From NCBI GenBank assembly GCA_019322735.1, contig JAHWIG010000007.1, positions 1-50,389 of the forward strand: a stretch of DNA of 50,389 nucleotides. The letters are read 5' to 3'. The notes beneath the pieces are model-generated. The model was given only the letters and a program-made list of their open reading frames with translations, did not search any database and had not been told where the DNA came from. Positions 25,983-34,926 of this stretch are shown here, piece after piece. How positions within the stretch are numbered: the first letter of the stretch is position 1; the number at the start of each line of letters is the position of its first letter. The DNA is from Candidatus Woesearchaeota archaeon. GTDB taxonomy: Archaea; Nanobdellota; Nanobdellia; Woesearchaeales; BS150m-G63. A program made the position numbers and the translations under genes.

Positions 25983-27017
25983 ATGAAAAAAGAGATATTA
26001 ATAATTGCACTTTTTCTTTTAGTAAGTGGTTGTGCTCAAGAAGTTGTTCAAGAAGAGGATATTGCAGAGATTCCAGAGACTGTTGAGCAAGAAGAGATTG
26101 AGACTGCTCCAGAAGAATCAGAAGAAGTTCCAGAGGCAGAACTTGAGCCTGAAGAAGTAGCAGAAATTACTATGCCTCCAATGCCAGAAGGCATGGAAGG
26201 CATGTTTCCTGAAGGAATGCATCCAGAAGATATGATGCCAGAAGGCATGGATTATGATGAAATGATGGAAATGATGCAAAGGATGATGGAAGAGAGGGGG
26301 GGCCAAGAAGGTGGTGGGCAATATCCTTCTGTAATGTATGATTTAGAAAATGAGGGAATACCTCAATTTGTTGAAAAGAATTTTATTGATCTTGATAAAA
26401 TTAAGAGAATCTCAAAGTTTAGGGGTGGTTATGGGCACGATTTCTCTGCAAGAACTGGAGAAACATGCAGAAGCATGAAGCATTATATGTGGCCTGCATG
26501 GGGATCACCTGGAGAAATCCATAATCCTCCATGGATGGGTATCAATTATTATGCACCAGTTGATGGCGTTATTGAAGAAGTGGATTATATAGAAAATGAT
26601 TATGGGATAGAATCGCAATTCCACATTAAATCAGATGAGCAGCCTGCATTTCACTTTAGATTCTTCCATATAAAATTACTTGATAGTCTTGAAGAAGGAA
26701 GTCAGGTAACAGCAGGGCAGCATATAGGAACAATAGGAGATGAAAAATCAAATGGTGAGATTGCAGTTGAGGTGATACTTCCTGGAGGAACTGCATTGCT
26801 TTCATTTTTCCAAGTAATGACTGATTCATTATTTGAGGAATATAAAGACAGAGGGATGTTAACAAGAGAAGATGCGATAATATCAAAAGAAGATAGGGAT
26901 GCTAATCCACTTGAATGTGATTATTCAACAGAAGCAGGATATTTCATTGGTAGAGGAACAGCATCATATGATAGCTGGTCAACTAGTCCAGAGAATTGGG
27001 TTACTTTGGAAAATTAA
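25983..27017 (+). CDS. Lipoprotein with Met-rich segment and degenerate M23/LytM-like domain
   Basis: 344 residues. Lipobox LLVSGC (C17), a Glu-rich linker (20-62), then residues 64-102 with 14 methionines (MPEGMEGMF, EMMEMMQRMM). The C-terminal domain resembles M23: GHDFSARTGE, YYAPVDGVIEEV, HFRFFHIKLL and GSQVTAGQHIGTIG. The canonical HxxxD and HxH zinc ligands are not clearly intact, so it may bind rather than cleave. Archaea lack murein, so the substrate would be a host, prey or other polymer, or none. Met-rich stretches often bind Cu(I). Confidence 0.75.
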   Translation: MKKEILIIALFLLVSGCAQEVVQEEDIAEIPETVEQEEIETAPEESEEVPEAELEPEEVAEITMPPMPEGMEGMFPEGMHPEDMMPEGMDYDEMMEMMQRMMEERGGQEGGGQYPSVMYDLENEGIPQFVEKNFIDLDKIKRISKFRGGYGHDFSARTGETCRSMKHYMWPAWGSPGEIHNPPWMGINYYAPVDGVIEEVDYIENDYGIESQFHIKSDEQPAFHFRFFHIKLLDSLEEGSQVTAGQHIGTIGDEKSNGEIAVEVILPGGTALLSFFQVMTDSLFEEYKDRGMLTREDAIISKEDRDANPLECDYSTEAGYFIGRGTASYDSWSTSPENWVTLEN

Positions 27018-28098
27018 ATAACTTAAATCCATATTTCCATAATTTGGTTTCTTTCATTAATAATTGTAGAACAAATTTTGATGGAAAATTTCTGTCTTTT
27101 TCCTCTAAAAAGGATTTATTCTCTTTTTTTTCAAATATTTTTAATAGATCATTACATTCTTTTTCTGAAAATTTATTTAATACATTACGCATCTTTAAAG
27201 AAACCCATAAATCTTTTCCTAGTTTTGCTCTGAATCTCTTTTCATAATCATCCCATCTTTCACCAATATACATTGCAGATATCAATCCATAGATTATTCC
27301 GCCGTAAGTTGTTGCTTTAACTTGTGTAGCAGCATCCCCTATAAGGGCAATATTTCCTTTCTGCATGACTTGCTTTGGATTATACATGGGTATTGAACCA
27401 GATTGGTCTTCTAAGACTTTGTATGGCTTAATTAGCTTGTAATATTCTTTCTTAATATTTTGAGTGGGAGTATCATTTCCAATTATTCCAATTCTTGCTA
27501 TATCCTTTGTTTCTGGGACAATCCAGGCAAATTCTCCTAATCCAAACAAAATATCAGTGACATTCTTTTCAAATTCTTGGGATTTGTCTTTTATCTTAAC
27601 TCTTGCTTGATATCCGCCAAGTATATCTCTATTTCCATACATTCCTGCTTTTTTTGCAACATAGCTAAAGGGGCCATCTGCTCCGACAAGATAATCAATA
27701 TCTTCTGTTTTATTGTTCTTGAAAAATAATCTTAATTTATCATCTTTTTTTTTCCAGCCAAGCAATTCATGTTTTAATCTTATTTCTGCTCCTGCATCTA
27801 TTGCTAATTTAGCTATATATTTATCAAATCCGGCCCTGTCCATTATTATGTTTCTTTTATTAAGTTTTACATCAATGCTCTTTCCGTCTGGGGATTTTAT
27901 TCTGAATGTATCAATATAGTTTATGATGATGTCATCTGGAATAGTATCAAGAACTCTGTAAACTGATTCTGTAACAATGCCAGTACATTGAATTGGATTA
28001 CCAATTGCTGGCTTTTTATCAAAAATAATTGATTTATCCCATGCTAATTTAGATCCTAGAAAACATCCTGCTGGTCCTGCACCAATAATCCCCATCAT
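27001..28098 (-). CDS. Geranylgeranyl reductase family flavoprotein
   Basis: 365 residues. FAD-binding GAGPAGCFLG at the N-terminus, PIQCTGIV with the conserved Cys, YLVGADGPFSYVAKKAG, GEFAWIVPE (the Y/FxWxxP substrate motif) and the second FAD motif NIALIGDAATQVKATTYGGI. It would saturate isoprenoid double bonds of archaeal lipids. ATG at 28098, with M2 at 28095; the start overlaps the mnmA stop (ATGA). The 3' end overlaps the convergent lipoprotein gene by 17 bp. Confidence 0.92.
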   Translation of the reverse strand: MMGIIGAGPAGCFLGSKLAWDKSIIFDKKPAIGNPIQCTGIVTESVYRVLDTIPDDIIINYIDTFRIKSPDGKSIDVKLNKRNIIMDRAGFDKYIAKLAIDAGAEIRLKHELLGWKKKDDKLRLFFKNNKTEDIDYLVGADGPFSYVAKKAGMYGNRDILGGYQARVKIKDKSQEFEKNVTDILFGLGEFAWIVPETKDIARIGIIGNDTPTQNIKKEYYKLIKPYKVLEDQSGSIPMYNPKQVMQKGNIALIGDAATQVKATTYGGIIYGLISAMYIGERWDDYEKRFRAKLGKDLWVSLKMRNVLNKFSEKECNDLLKIFEKKENKSFLEEKDRNFPSKFVLQLLMKETKLWKYGFKLFNFPK

Positions 28099-29273
28099 TT
28101 TATCATTTCTGGAAAAACTATTTCCCCACCACCAATTACTTCATCTTTATTATATAAAACCACTGATTGGCCTTGGGCAACACCTGTTATAGCTTGATTT
28201 AATGTTATTAAATATATTTTCTTTTCTTTGTTATATCTTATTTTGGAGGGAAGTAATTCACCTACATGCCGAATTCTTGCTAATACTTTTTTAGGTGGTG
28301 TTTTTTTGTTGATGAAGTGGAAATTGTTCTTTAATACAGCAATTTCTTTTCTTAAAAGTATTTTGTGTCCTTCTGGAGCAACAATAATTTCATTCTTTTT
28401 TATGTCTTTAACTGCAACATACCATCTCTGTCCAGATTCTTTTCCTGGTTGTTTCTTAATATTCATTCCAAATCTTGGGCCGATTCTTTGGCCAATAGTA
28501 TAATACATTATTCCATCATGTTCTCCAACTATCTTACCTTTTGGTGTAACAAAATTTCCCTTCTTAGGAGGAATTTTCTGCTGCAAAAAGTCTTTTAGAT
28601 TTATTTTTCCAATAAAACATATTCCCTTTGTTGCTTTTTTATCATAATTATGGAATCCAAGCTCTTTTGCCATGAATCTTACTTCTTCTTTTGTATAATA
28701 ACCAATAGGAAATAATGTATGGGATAATTCATCCTGTGTTGTCCTGTATAAAAAATAAGACTGGTCTTTTTCTTCACAAGTTGATCTTAATAGTTTGTAT
28801 TCTTTTGATTTTCCTTGTTCTGGAAGACGTCTTACATAATGTCCAGTTGCCATTAAGTCTGCCTTTAGTTTTTTTGCCTCTTTCCAGAATAATGGGAATT
28901 TTATCTTTTGATTACATACAACATCTGGATTTGGTGTTAATCCATTCTTATAATATTGGAACATTTCATCAATTACTTCTGTTCTGTAGGATTTTTCAAA
29001 GTCAAATGTCTTTAGAGGAATATCTAATTTTGCAGCAACTCTTAATGCCATTCTTCTTTCTTCTCTCCAAGAACATTCCCCTGTCAATTCATTCTTAGTA
29101 TCACTCCAATTCTTCATGAATCCTGCAATAACATCATATCCTTGTAATTTAAGCAGATAAGCTGCAACAGAGCTGTCAACTCCACCAGAAAAAGCTACAA
29201 GAACAGTCTTTCCCCTACCTATCTCTCTATCTTTTATTCTTGAAATTAATTTTTTTAATGATACTTTTGGCAT
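28095..29273 (-). CDS. mnmA: tRNA-specific 2-thiouridylase MnmA
   Basis: 392 residues. Installs sulfur on U34 of tRNA-Lys/Glu/Gln. ATP pyrophosphatase motif FSGGVDSSVAAYLL, catalytic cysteines in NPDVVCNQKIKF and KGICFIGKI, DLMATGHYVR and KKDQ-like CEEKDQSYFLY. A short N-terminal extension (about 20 residues, basic) precedes the usual start. Bacterial and organellar enzyme type; most archaea use the NcsA/Ctu1 route instead. First gene of a two-gene operon with the GGR enzyme. Confidence 0.95.
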   Translation of the reverse strand: MPKVSLKKLISRIKDREIGRGKTVLVAFSGGVDSSVAAYLLKLQGYDVIAGFMKNWSDTKNELTGECSWREERRMALRVAAKLDIPLKTFDFEKSYRTEVIDEMFQYYKNGLTPNPDVVCNQKIKFPLFWKEAKKLKADLMATGHYVRRLPEQGKSKEYKLLRSTCEEKDQSYFLYRTTQDELSHTLFPIGYYTKEEVRFMAKELGFHNYDKKATKGICFIGKINLKDFLQQKIPPKKGNFVTPKGKIVGEHDGIMYYTIGQRIGPRFGMNIKKQPGKESGQRWYVAVKDIKKNEIIVAPEGHKILLRKEIAVLKNNFHFINKKTPPKKVLARIRHVGELLPSKIRYNKEKKIYLITLNQAITGVAQGQSVVLYNKDEVIGGGEIVFPEMIK

Positions 29274-29350
29274 AAGAACTAACTAAATTGTTTTATTTAT
29301 AAATATTTAGAATACGAAAGGTTTTTATAATAATAAGATAGAAAAAGAAT

Positions 29351-29746
29351 ATGTATTTTGGAATTTATATTGTTTCAATCATTGGATTTTTATTATCAAT
29401 TTATGCTTTTTCTGTAGAAAAAAAGAGTGAGAAATCAAAATCATATAAGCCATTATGTGATATAAGTAAGAAGATATCATGCACAAAGGCTTTTGCAAGT
29501 AAATATGGAAGATTAGCTGGAGTATCAAATTCTTTTGCTGGAATATTCTTTTATATTATTGTATTTTTATTGGCTTTCCTTGGACAGCTAAATTATGTAT
29601 TTTATCTAGCAATTATCTCTGTTCTTGGCTCTCTGTATTTAGCATATGCGCAAATTATGAAAGTTAAGTCTTTTTGTTTAGTTTGTAGTTGTATTTATCT
29701 TGTTAATTTACTTCTGTTATTTTTCAGTTATGCAAAATTATTCTAG
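29351..29746 (+). CDS. Vitamin K epoxide reductase (VKOR) family membrane protein
   Basis: 131 residues, four TM helices. Loop cysteines C36 (PLCDIS) and C44 (ISCTKAF), the conserved Ser in GVSNSFAGIFFY and the quinone-site CxxC C109-L-V-C112. It passes electrons from thioredoxin-like partners to membrane quinone or another carrier, making disulfides outside. The thioredoxin domain often fused to VKOR is encoded separately at 14713. Confidence 0.94.
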   Translation: MYFGIYIVSIIGFLLSIYAFSVEKKSEKSKSYKPLCDISKKISCTKAFASKYGRLAGVSNSFAGIFFYIIVFLLAFLGQLNYVFYLAIISVLGSLYLAYAQIMKVKSFCLVCSCIYLVNLLLLFFSYAKLF

Positions 29747-30493
29747 ATTCAATACAACAGGACAGTGATCTGAGCCCATGATTTTTGGAAGAATAAAAGA
29801 ATCCTTGATTTTTTTGTTCAGTTTAGGGGAAACAATGAAATAATCAAGTCTCCAGCCAACATTGTTTGCTCGAGCATTGAACATATAGCTCCACCAAGTG
29901 TAATGGTTTGGCTCTTTATGGAATTCCCTAAAAGAATCAATAAATCCTGCTTTTATTATGTTATCCATCCCATCAATCTCTTCCTGCATATATCCTGATG
30001 TTTTATTGTAGTTGCTTGTTGGATTTTTTAAATCAATTGGCTTATGTGCAACATTCAAATCTCCTGTGAAAATTATTGGTTTCTTTTTTTCTAAATCTTT
30101 AAGATATTTCAATAAGTCTTTATCCCATTTCTGTCTGTAACTTAATCTCGATGGGCCTCTTCCAGAATTAGGAACATATGTATTAATTAAGAAAAAATCA
30201 TCAAATTCTAAGGTTATTAATCTGCCTTCAGTATCATGTTCTTCGATTCCTAACCCATACGTAATAGATAATGGTTTAATTTTAGAAAAAATAGCAGTTC
30301 CTGAGTATCCTTTTTTTTCAGCAGAGTTCCAGAAATGGTGTTCATATTCATTAAAAGCCATATCTACTTGATCTGGATGCGCTTTTGTTTCTTGTATGCA
30401 GATAATATCAGGATTCTCTTTTTTCATTGATTCTATAAATCCTTTTTTCAATGCTGCCCTGATTCCGTTTACATTCCAAGAAATTATTTTCAT
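29738..30493 (-). CDS. xth: Exodeoxyribonuclease III / AP endonuclease
   Basis: 251 residues, EEP nuclease fold. Motifs in order: SWNVNGIRAALKKG, ICIQETKA (metal Glu), GYSGTAIFSK, YVPNSGRG, TGDLNVAHKPIDL (Asp/Asn), DYFIVSP and the C-terminal GSDHCPVVL (catalytic His). It cuts at abasic sites in base-excision repair. The convergent VKOR gene overlaps its 3' end by 9 bp. Confidence 0.96.
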   Translation of the reverse strand: MKIISWNVNGIRAALKKGFIESMKKENPDIICIQETKAHPDQVDMAFNEYEHHFWNSAEKKGYSGTAIFSKIKPLSITYGLGIEEHDTEGRLITLEFDDFFLINTYVPNSGRGPSRLSYRQKWDKDLLKYLKDLEKKKPIIFTGDLNVAHKPIDLKNPTSNYNKTSGYMQEEIDGMDNIIKAGFIDSFREFHKEPNHYTWWSYMFNARANNVGWRLDYFIVSPKLNKKIKDSFILPKIMGSDHCPVVLNLE

Positions 30494-30545
30494 GATGGTA
30501 TAGTATTATGGAAATATTTATATATTTACCCATTTTATTTCTTTT

Positions 30546-30938
30546 ATGACAGAAGTATTGACTGAATGGGCCCCTGTTTTTTTAAGGATTGCATTAGGCC
30601 TTATCTTTATTGTCCATGGTTATCCTAAATTATTCAAGGATTCCAAAGGAACCTCCAAATTCTTAAAAGGCCTTGGTTTCAAACCAGCTAAATTCTGGGC
30701 ATTAATTCTTGGATGTGTTGAATTCTTTGGAGGTTTGGCTGTTTTAGTTGGTTTATTTACAAGAATAGCTTCTGGTTTGCTGATTGTGTCAATGACAACC
30801 GCCCTTTATTATCAAACAGTTATATGGAAAAAGAAATTCTCTGGTGGATATGAGTTTGATTTTCTTATACTCTTTGCCTTAATTGCATTGTTCCTATTAG
30901 GGGCAGGTAATTTAAGTCTTGATATGAATCTTATTTAA
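30546..30938 (+). CDS. DoxX-family membrane protein (copy 2 of 3)
   Basis: 130 residues with four TM segments: LRIALGLIFIVHGYPKLF, GCVEFFGGLAVLVGLFTRIAS and the Gly/Leu-rich C-terminal helix. TATA ATTTATATATT is centred 25 bp from the ATG, so leaderless. It is convergent with and overlaps by 4 bp a thioredoxin-family gene. Confidence 0.9.
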   Translation: MTEVLTEWAPVFLRIALGLIFIVHGYPKLFKDSKGTSKFLKGLGFKPAKFWALILGCVEFFGGLAVLVGLFTRIASGLLIVSMTTALYYQTVIWKKKFSGGYEFDFLILFALIALFLLGAGNLSLDMNLI

Positions 30939-31486
30939 TCTTTCCACTTGATACTACAACCAATACTAGGAACAAACCAGTCTTCTATTTTTTCTCCAGA
31001 TAATAATTTATCTAAAACTTCCCTCATATCGTGCTTTGTAGGGGTATCGTGTGGTTCCATTGCATTATTGATTCTTCCGTGATATACTAGTTTATGTTCT
31101 TTATCAAAGATAAATGGGTCTGGAGTACAAGTAGCACCATAAGCTTTAGCTATCTCCTGTGTTTCGTCAACTAAATAATATTTATATCCTTTTTCTTCTG
31201 CTACTTTTTTCATATTTTCAATACTGTCTTCTGAATCATAATCAGGATCATTAGAGTTTATTCCAATGACTACAACATCTTTATCTGCATAATCATCTTG
31301 TATTTTGGCTATTTCATCCATCTTTGGCTTTACATAAGGGCAGTGATTACACATAAAGATTATTACAGCTATTTTTTCTTTGAAATCAGTTAAGGGAATA
31401 GTATTTCCGTCTATATTAAGTAAAGAGAATTCTGGAGCAGGATCTCCGGGTTGTAGGGTTTTTGCATCAGATTTTAATAATACCAT
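30935..31486 (-). CDS. Thioredoxin-like/AhpC-TSA family protein
   Basis: 183 residues. GDPAPEFSLLNIDGN is the peroxiredoxin/TlpA opening; the active site is C46-N-H-C49 (FMCNHCPYV), typical of the thioredoxin family members annotated as redoxin-domain proteins. A cis-Pro region (CTPDPFIFD) carries an extra Cys; the C-terminal SIGCSIKWK is conserved in this subfamily. No signal peptide, so cytoplasmic. Likely a peroxidase or thiol reductase. Confidence 0.88.
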   Translation of the reverse strand: MVLLKSDAKTLQPGDPAPEFSLLNIDGNTIPLTDFKEKIAVIIFMCNHCPYVKPKMDEIAKIQDDYADKDVVVIGINSNDPDYDSEDSIENMKKVAEEKGYKYYLVDETQEIAKAYGATCTPDPFIFDKEHKLVYHGRINNAMEPHDTPTKHDMREVLDKLLSGEKIEDWFVPSIGCSIKWKD

Positions 31487-31541
31487 CTTTTATTCAAAAC
31501 AATCAAGGTATAAATAATTTTTGTTATTATGCTTAATTCTT

Positions 31542-32513
31542 TCATACTGCCACCTTAAAGTTTATTCCAGGATGAGATTCATAATTTTCCAAGTAAAAAT
31601 CTTCAAAAATTAATTCTTCTAATTTTTTATCTTTGATTCTTATCTTGGGTAATGATTTTGGATCTCTGCTTAATTGTTCAAGTAAACCAGGAACATGATC
31701 AATACCTTTTTTTGATTCTTCTGGAGCAGAGGATTCTATCCATTCTTTAATATCTAGATAATCTGATGGTTCTTTGACTAATTTCATTTCAGTTTGTAAT
31801 CCTGATAGATTCTCTTTATACCATTGCCCTCTTTGTTTTAATCCATAATCCTTGCCATCACCACAATATGCATGCAAATCAACTAATGTATGGGAAAATT
31901 CTCCTGGTTTATATCCCGTTTCTTGCGCAATAATATGCGTTAATAATGCATAACTTGCTATGTTAAATGGAACCCCCAAAGCAACATCACATGATCTCTG
32001 ATCTAGATGGCAGTTAAGCTTATCATCTAATACATTAAATGTGTAAGTATGATGGCATGGAGGTAGGGCCATCTCATCTATTTGTGCAGGGTTCCATGCA
32101 GTTACAATAATCCTTCTATCATTTGGTTTATGCTTTATTTTATCAATTGCGTTTTGTAGCTGATCAATCTCAACAATCTCGTTTGTTTTGTAAGTTACAC
32201 CTTTATATTTTCTCCATTGACGCCCATATGCAGGTCCAACTTCACCATTTTCATCTGCCCATGCATCCCATATCTTTGTATGCTTAGATAAATTCCTGAT
32301 ATGGTCTTCTCCACTGATGAACCATAATAATTCATGGATTAAAGAATTCCATCTCTTACCTGTCATCTTTTTTGTTGTTAATAATGGAAATCCATTGGAA
32401 AGATTAACCTTATGAAACCCAGAGAAATACGAAATTGTATCTACGCCAGTCCTATTTTCTTTATATTTCCCCTCACTTAGAATTGTTTTAACTAAATCTA
32501 GATATTCCCTCAT
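31542..32513 (-). CDS. thyA: Thymidylate synthase ThyA
   Basis: 323 residues. Methylates dUMP to dTMP using methylene-tetrahydrofolate. Motifs: GVDTISYFSGFHKVNL near the N-terminus, ELLWFISG, WDAWADENGEVGPAYGRQWR, the catalytic LPPCHHTYTFNV, DQRSCDVALGVPFNIASYALL and LVDLHAY. SD AGGGGGT lies about 5 nt before the ATG at 32513. It heads a run of DNA maintenance genes on the same strand. Confidence 0.96.
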   Translation of the reverse strand: MREYLDLVKTILSEGKYKENRTGVDTISYFSGFHKVNLSNGFPLLTTKKMTGKRWNSLIHELLWFISGEDHIRNLSKHTKIWDAWADENGEVGPAYGRQWRKYKGVTYKTNEIVEIDQLQNAIDKIKHKPNDRRIIVTAWNPAQIDEMALPPCHHTYTFNVLDDKLNCHLDQRSCDVALGVPFNIASYALLTHIIAQETGYKPGEFSHTLVDLHAYCGDGKDYGLKQRGQWYKENLSGLQTEMKLVKEPSDYLDIKEWIESSAPEESKKGIDHVPGLLEQLSRDPKSLPKIRIKDKKLEELIFEDFYLENYESHPGINFKVAV

Positions 32514-32541
32514 CTTACCCCCTATAATAAATAATAATCTG

Positions 32542-33165
32542 TTATTTAAGAACTTTTCCGGTCTTGAGGCTCCATAAATAAAGATCCAGTTCTGCTTGTG
32601 ACATATTGATAGAACTTGCCAGTTTTCCTAATTTTTTTTCTATCTCTGGATAGTTATTTTTATTGAGTGTTTTTGGCTTTTCTTTAAGAAGTTTATGTTC
32701 TACCATTAAGTTTAATATATGTCTATCAAGTATTGCTACATTATTGTATCCAACATTTCTAAGAAAATGTGATGATTCTTTATATCCAATCCCTTTAATG
32801 TTATCAACGAGCCAGGTTCTTGCATTTATGGTTGTTTTTTCTTGAATTATTTCTTTTATGTTTTTGTGTTTTCTGGCTTCAACAATAAATTTAGATTTAT
32901 TATTATGAAATCTATGCTTGTTTTTCCTTATGCATTCTCTTATTTCTGATTGAGAAAAAGTGTGGAAGCCTTTTCCTTTTAGTTCTTTTTCAATTTCTAA
33001 AGCTGTAGCTGCTTTTGAATTTGCCGTTAATATACAAAAACAAAGTTCTGAGAACCAATCTTCTGAATTATTAAGTTCTTTAAATTTATTAAGTCTGTAA
33101 TCTACATCTGATTTAATATTAGAATTTTTTAATTCATTTATCTTATTTATCAGTTTCTGGGACAT
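32542..33165 (-). CDS. ogg: 8-oxoguanine glycosylase/lyase Ogg2 (archaeal)
   Basis: 207 residues from the ATG at 33165. HhH-GPD enzyme that removes 8-oxoguanine. WFSELCFCILTANSKA opens the fold; NIKGIGYKESSHFLRNVG carries the catalytic Lys and VAILDRHIL the catalytic Asp. The C-terminal lysine (KTGKVLK) is characteristic of Ogg2 of the Methanocaldococcus type. It overlaps the upstream hydrolase gene by 23 nt. Confidence 0.93.
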   Translation of the reverse strand: MSQKLINKINELKNSNIKSDVDYRLNKFKELNNSEDWFSELCFCILTANSKAATALEIEKELKGKGFHTFSQSEIRECIRKNKHRFHNNKSKFIVEARKHKNIKEIIQEKTTINARTWLVDNIKGIGYKESSHFLRNVGYNNVAILDRHILNLMVEHKLLKEKPKTLNKNNYPEIEKKLGKLASSINMSQAELDLYLWSLKTGKVLK

Positions 33166-33975
33166 CAAATACTCCTGTAAGAAATTTATCTATCTCTTTG
33201 TTAATATTTGTTGGATTGATTATATTTGTATCATGTATTCCTTTATTTATTATCACAAGTTTGGAATCTTTTATTTTCTTATGCATCTCTCTTGCCACAT
33301 TCATTGGAGTCTTATAGTCAAACTTTCCCTCAATTATTAATGTTGGAATTTTAATGTTACTAAGGATATTTGATTCATCAAAATTAAGCATATCTTTTAA
33401 ACAAGCCAAGATGCTGACTGTAGGTGTCATCCTAAGTCCCCTAATGAAATAAAAAAAATCATTGTGCCCCTTCATCTTTGAGAAATCAACTTCCTTGAAA
33501 TGTTTTTTTCTAAGTTCTCTATTTTCAAATATGTGTTTAAAGAGATTTCTATTGAAATTAGTTAATTTAATTTGTTTTATAATTTGACTGTCTTTCCATG
33601 GATTCCTGTAAGTTGTGTCAATCAGAATTATGGATTTTGCTTTTTTTGGGAATAATTCCATAAATTTTAAGACTATCATTCCACCAAGTGAATGGCCAAT
33701 AAGTACTGGGAGCTCTATTTTTTCCTTTTTTATTATATGATTTACATCCTTTGCAAAACTCTCCATGCTATAGGCAGATAATTTTTTTGGGTTTCCGGAT
33801 TTTCCATGCCCCCTTAAATCTAAAGCTATTGTATTGTATCCCACTTTATTGAAATAATCTATCTCTTTATTCCAGACAGTATAATTATGGCCCCAGCCGT
33901 GGAGAAATATCAATGTAGGAATAACCTGATTCCCTTTCTTATATACATAATGTATGTCTGTCTTATCAAATGATT

Positions 33976-33979
<4 letters not shown>
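33143..33979 (-). CDS. Alpha/beta hydrolase
   Basis: 278 residues. FLHGWGHNYTVWNKE supplies the oxyanion region, IALDLRGHGKSGNP follows, the nucleophile elbow is GHSLGGM, the acid lies in the IEGKFDYKTP region and the catalytic His is in KGIHDTN. Substrate unknown. It sits between two glycosylase genes and overlaps both, sharing ATGA with nth. Confidence 0.9.
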
Positions 33980-34629
<650 letters not shown>

Positions 34630-34695
34630 TATTGATTATATTGATTATTAATATATAAAACTATAGTTAGTTTTTTATATTTGAAGTATTCTTAT

Positions 34696-34914
34696 ATGAA
34701 AAAGATGAAACGAAATAAGTATTACCCCTGTCATTATATCAATTCTATTAGAAAAAGAAATTGTGTTCGAATAAAACCAAGGTTTGATAGGAGTATTGAT
34801 TCTTGCACATTAACTGATATTTTAGAAAATGAAAAATATTCAAATGATACTTTAGTGATTAAAGAATATATGAAGTATATTGATTATATCAAAGTTAATT
34901 ATTCAAGTAATTAG
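34696..34914 (+). CDS. Small hypothetical protein (72 aa)
   Basis: Not recognised. Basic N-terminus (MKKMKRNKYYPCHYIN), two further cysteines, tyrosine-rich C-terminus. TATA TTTTTTATATTT about 22-25 bp before the ATG at 34696 suggests a leaderless gene; the upstream TTG at 34681 lies too close to that TATA box. Confidence 0.5.
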   Translation: MKKMKRNKYYPCHYINSIRKRNCVRIKPRFDRSIDSCTLTDILENEKYSNDTLVIKEYMKYIDYIKVNYSSN

Positions 34915-34926
34915 TTAATTTTGAGT

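Noticed and set aside
26048..26321. Minus-strand Ser-rich or His-rich frames opposite the Met-rich lipoprotein
   Set aside because: Antisense of the Glu/Met-rich linker, no promoter or SD, and the sense frame has a lipobox and domain.
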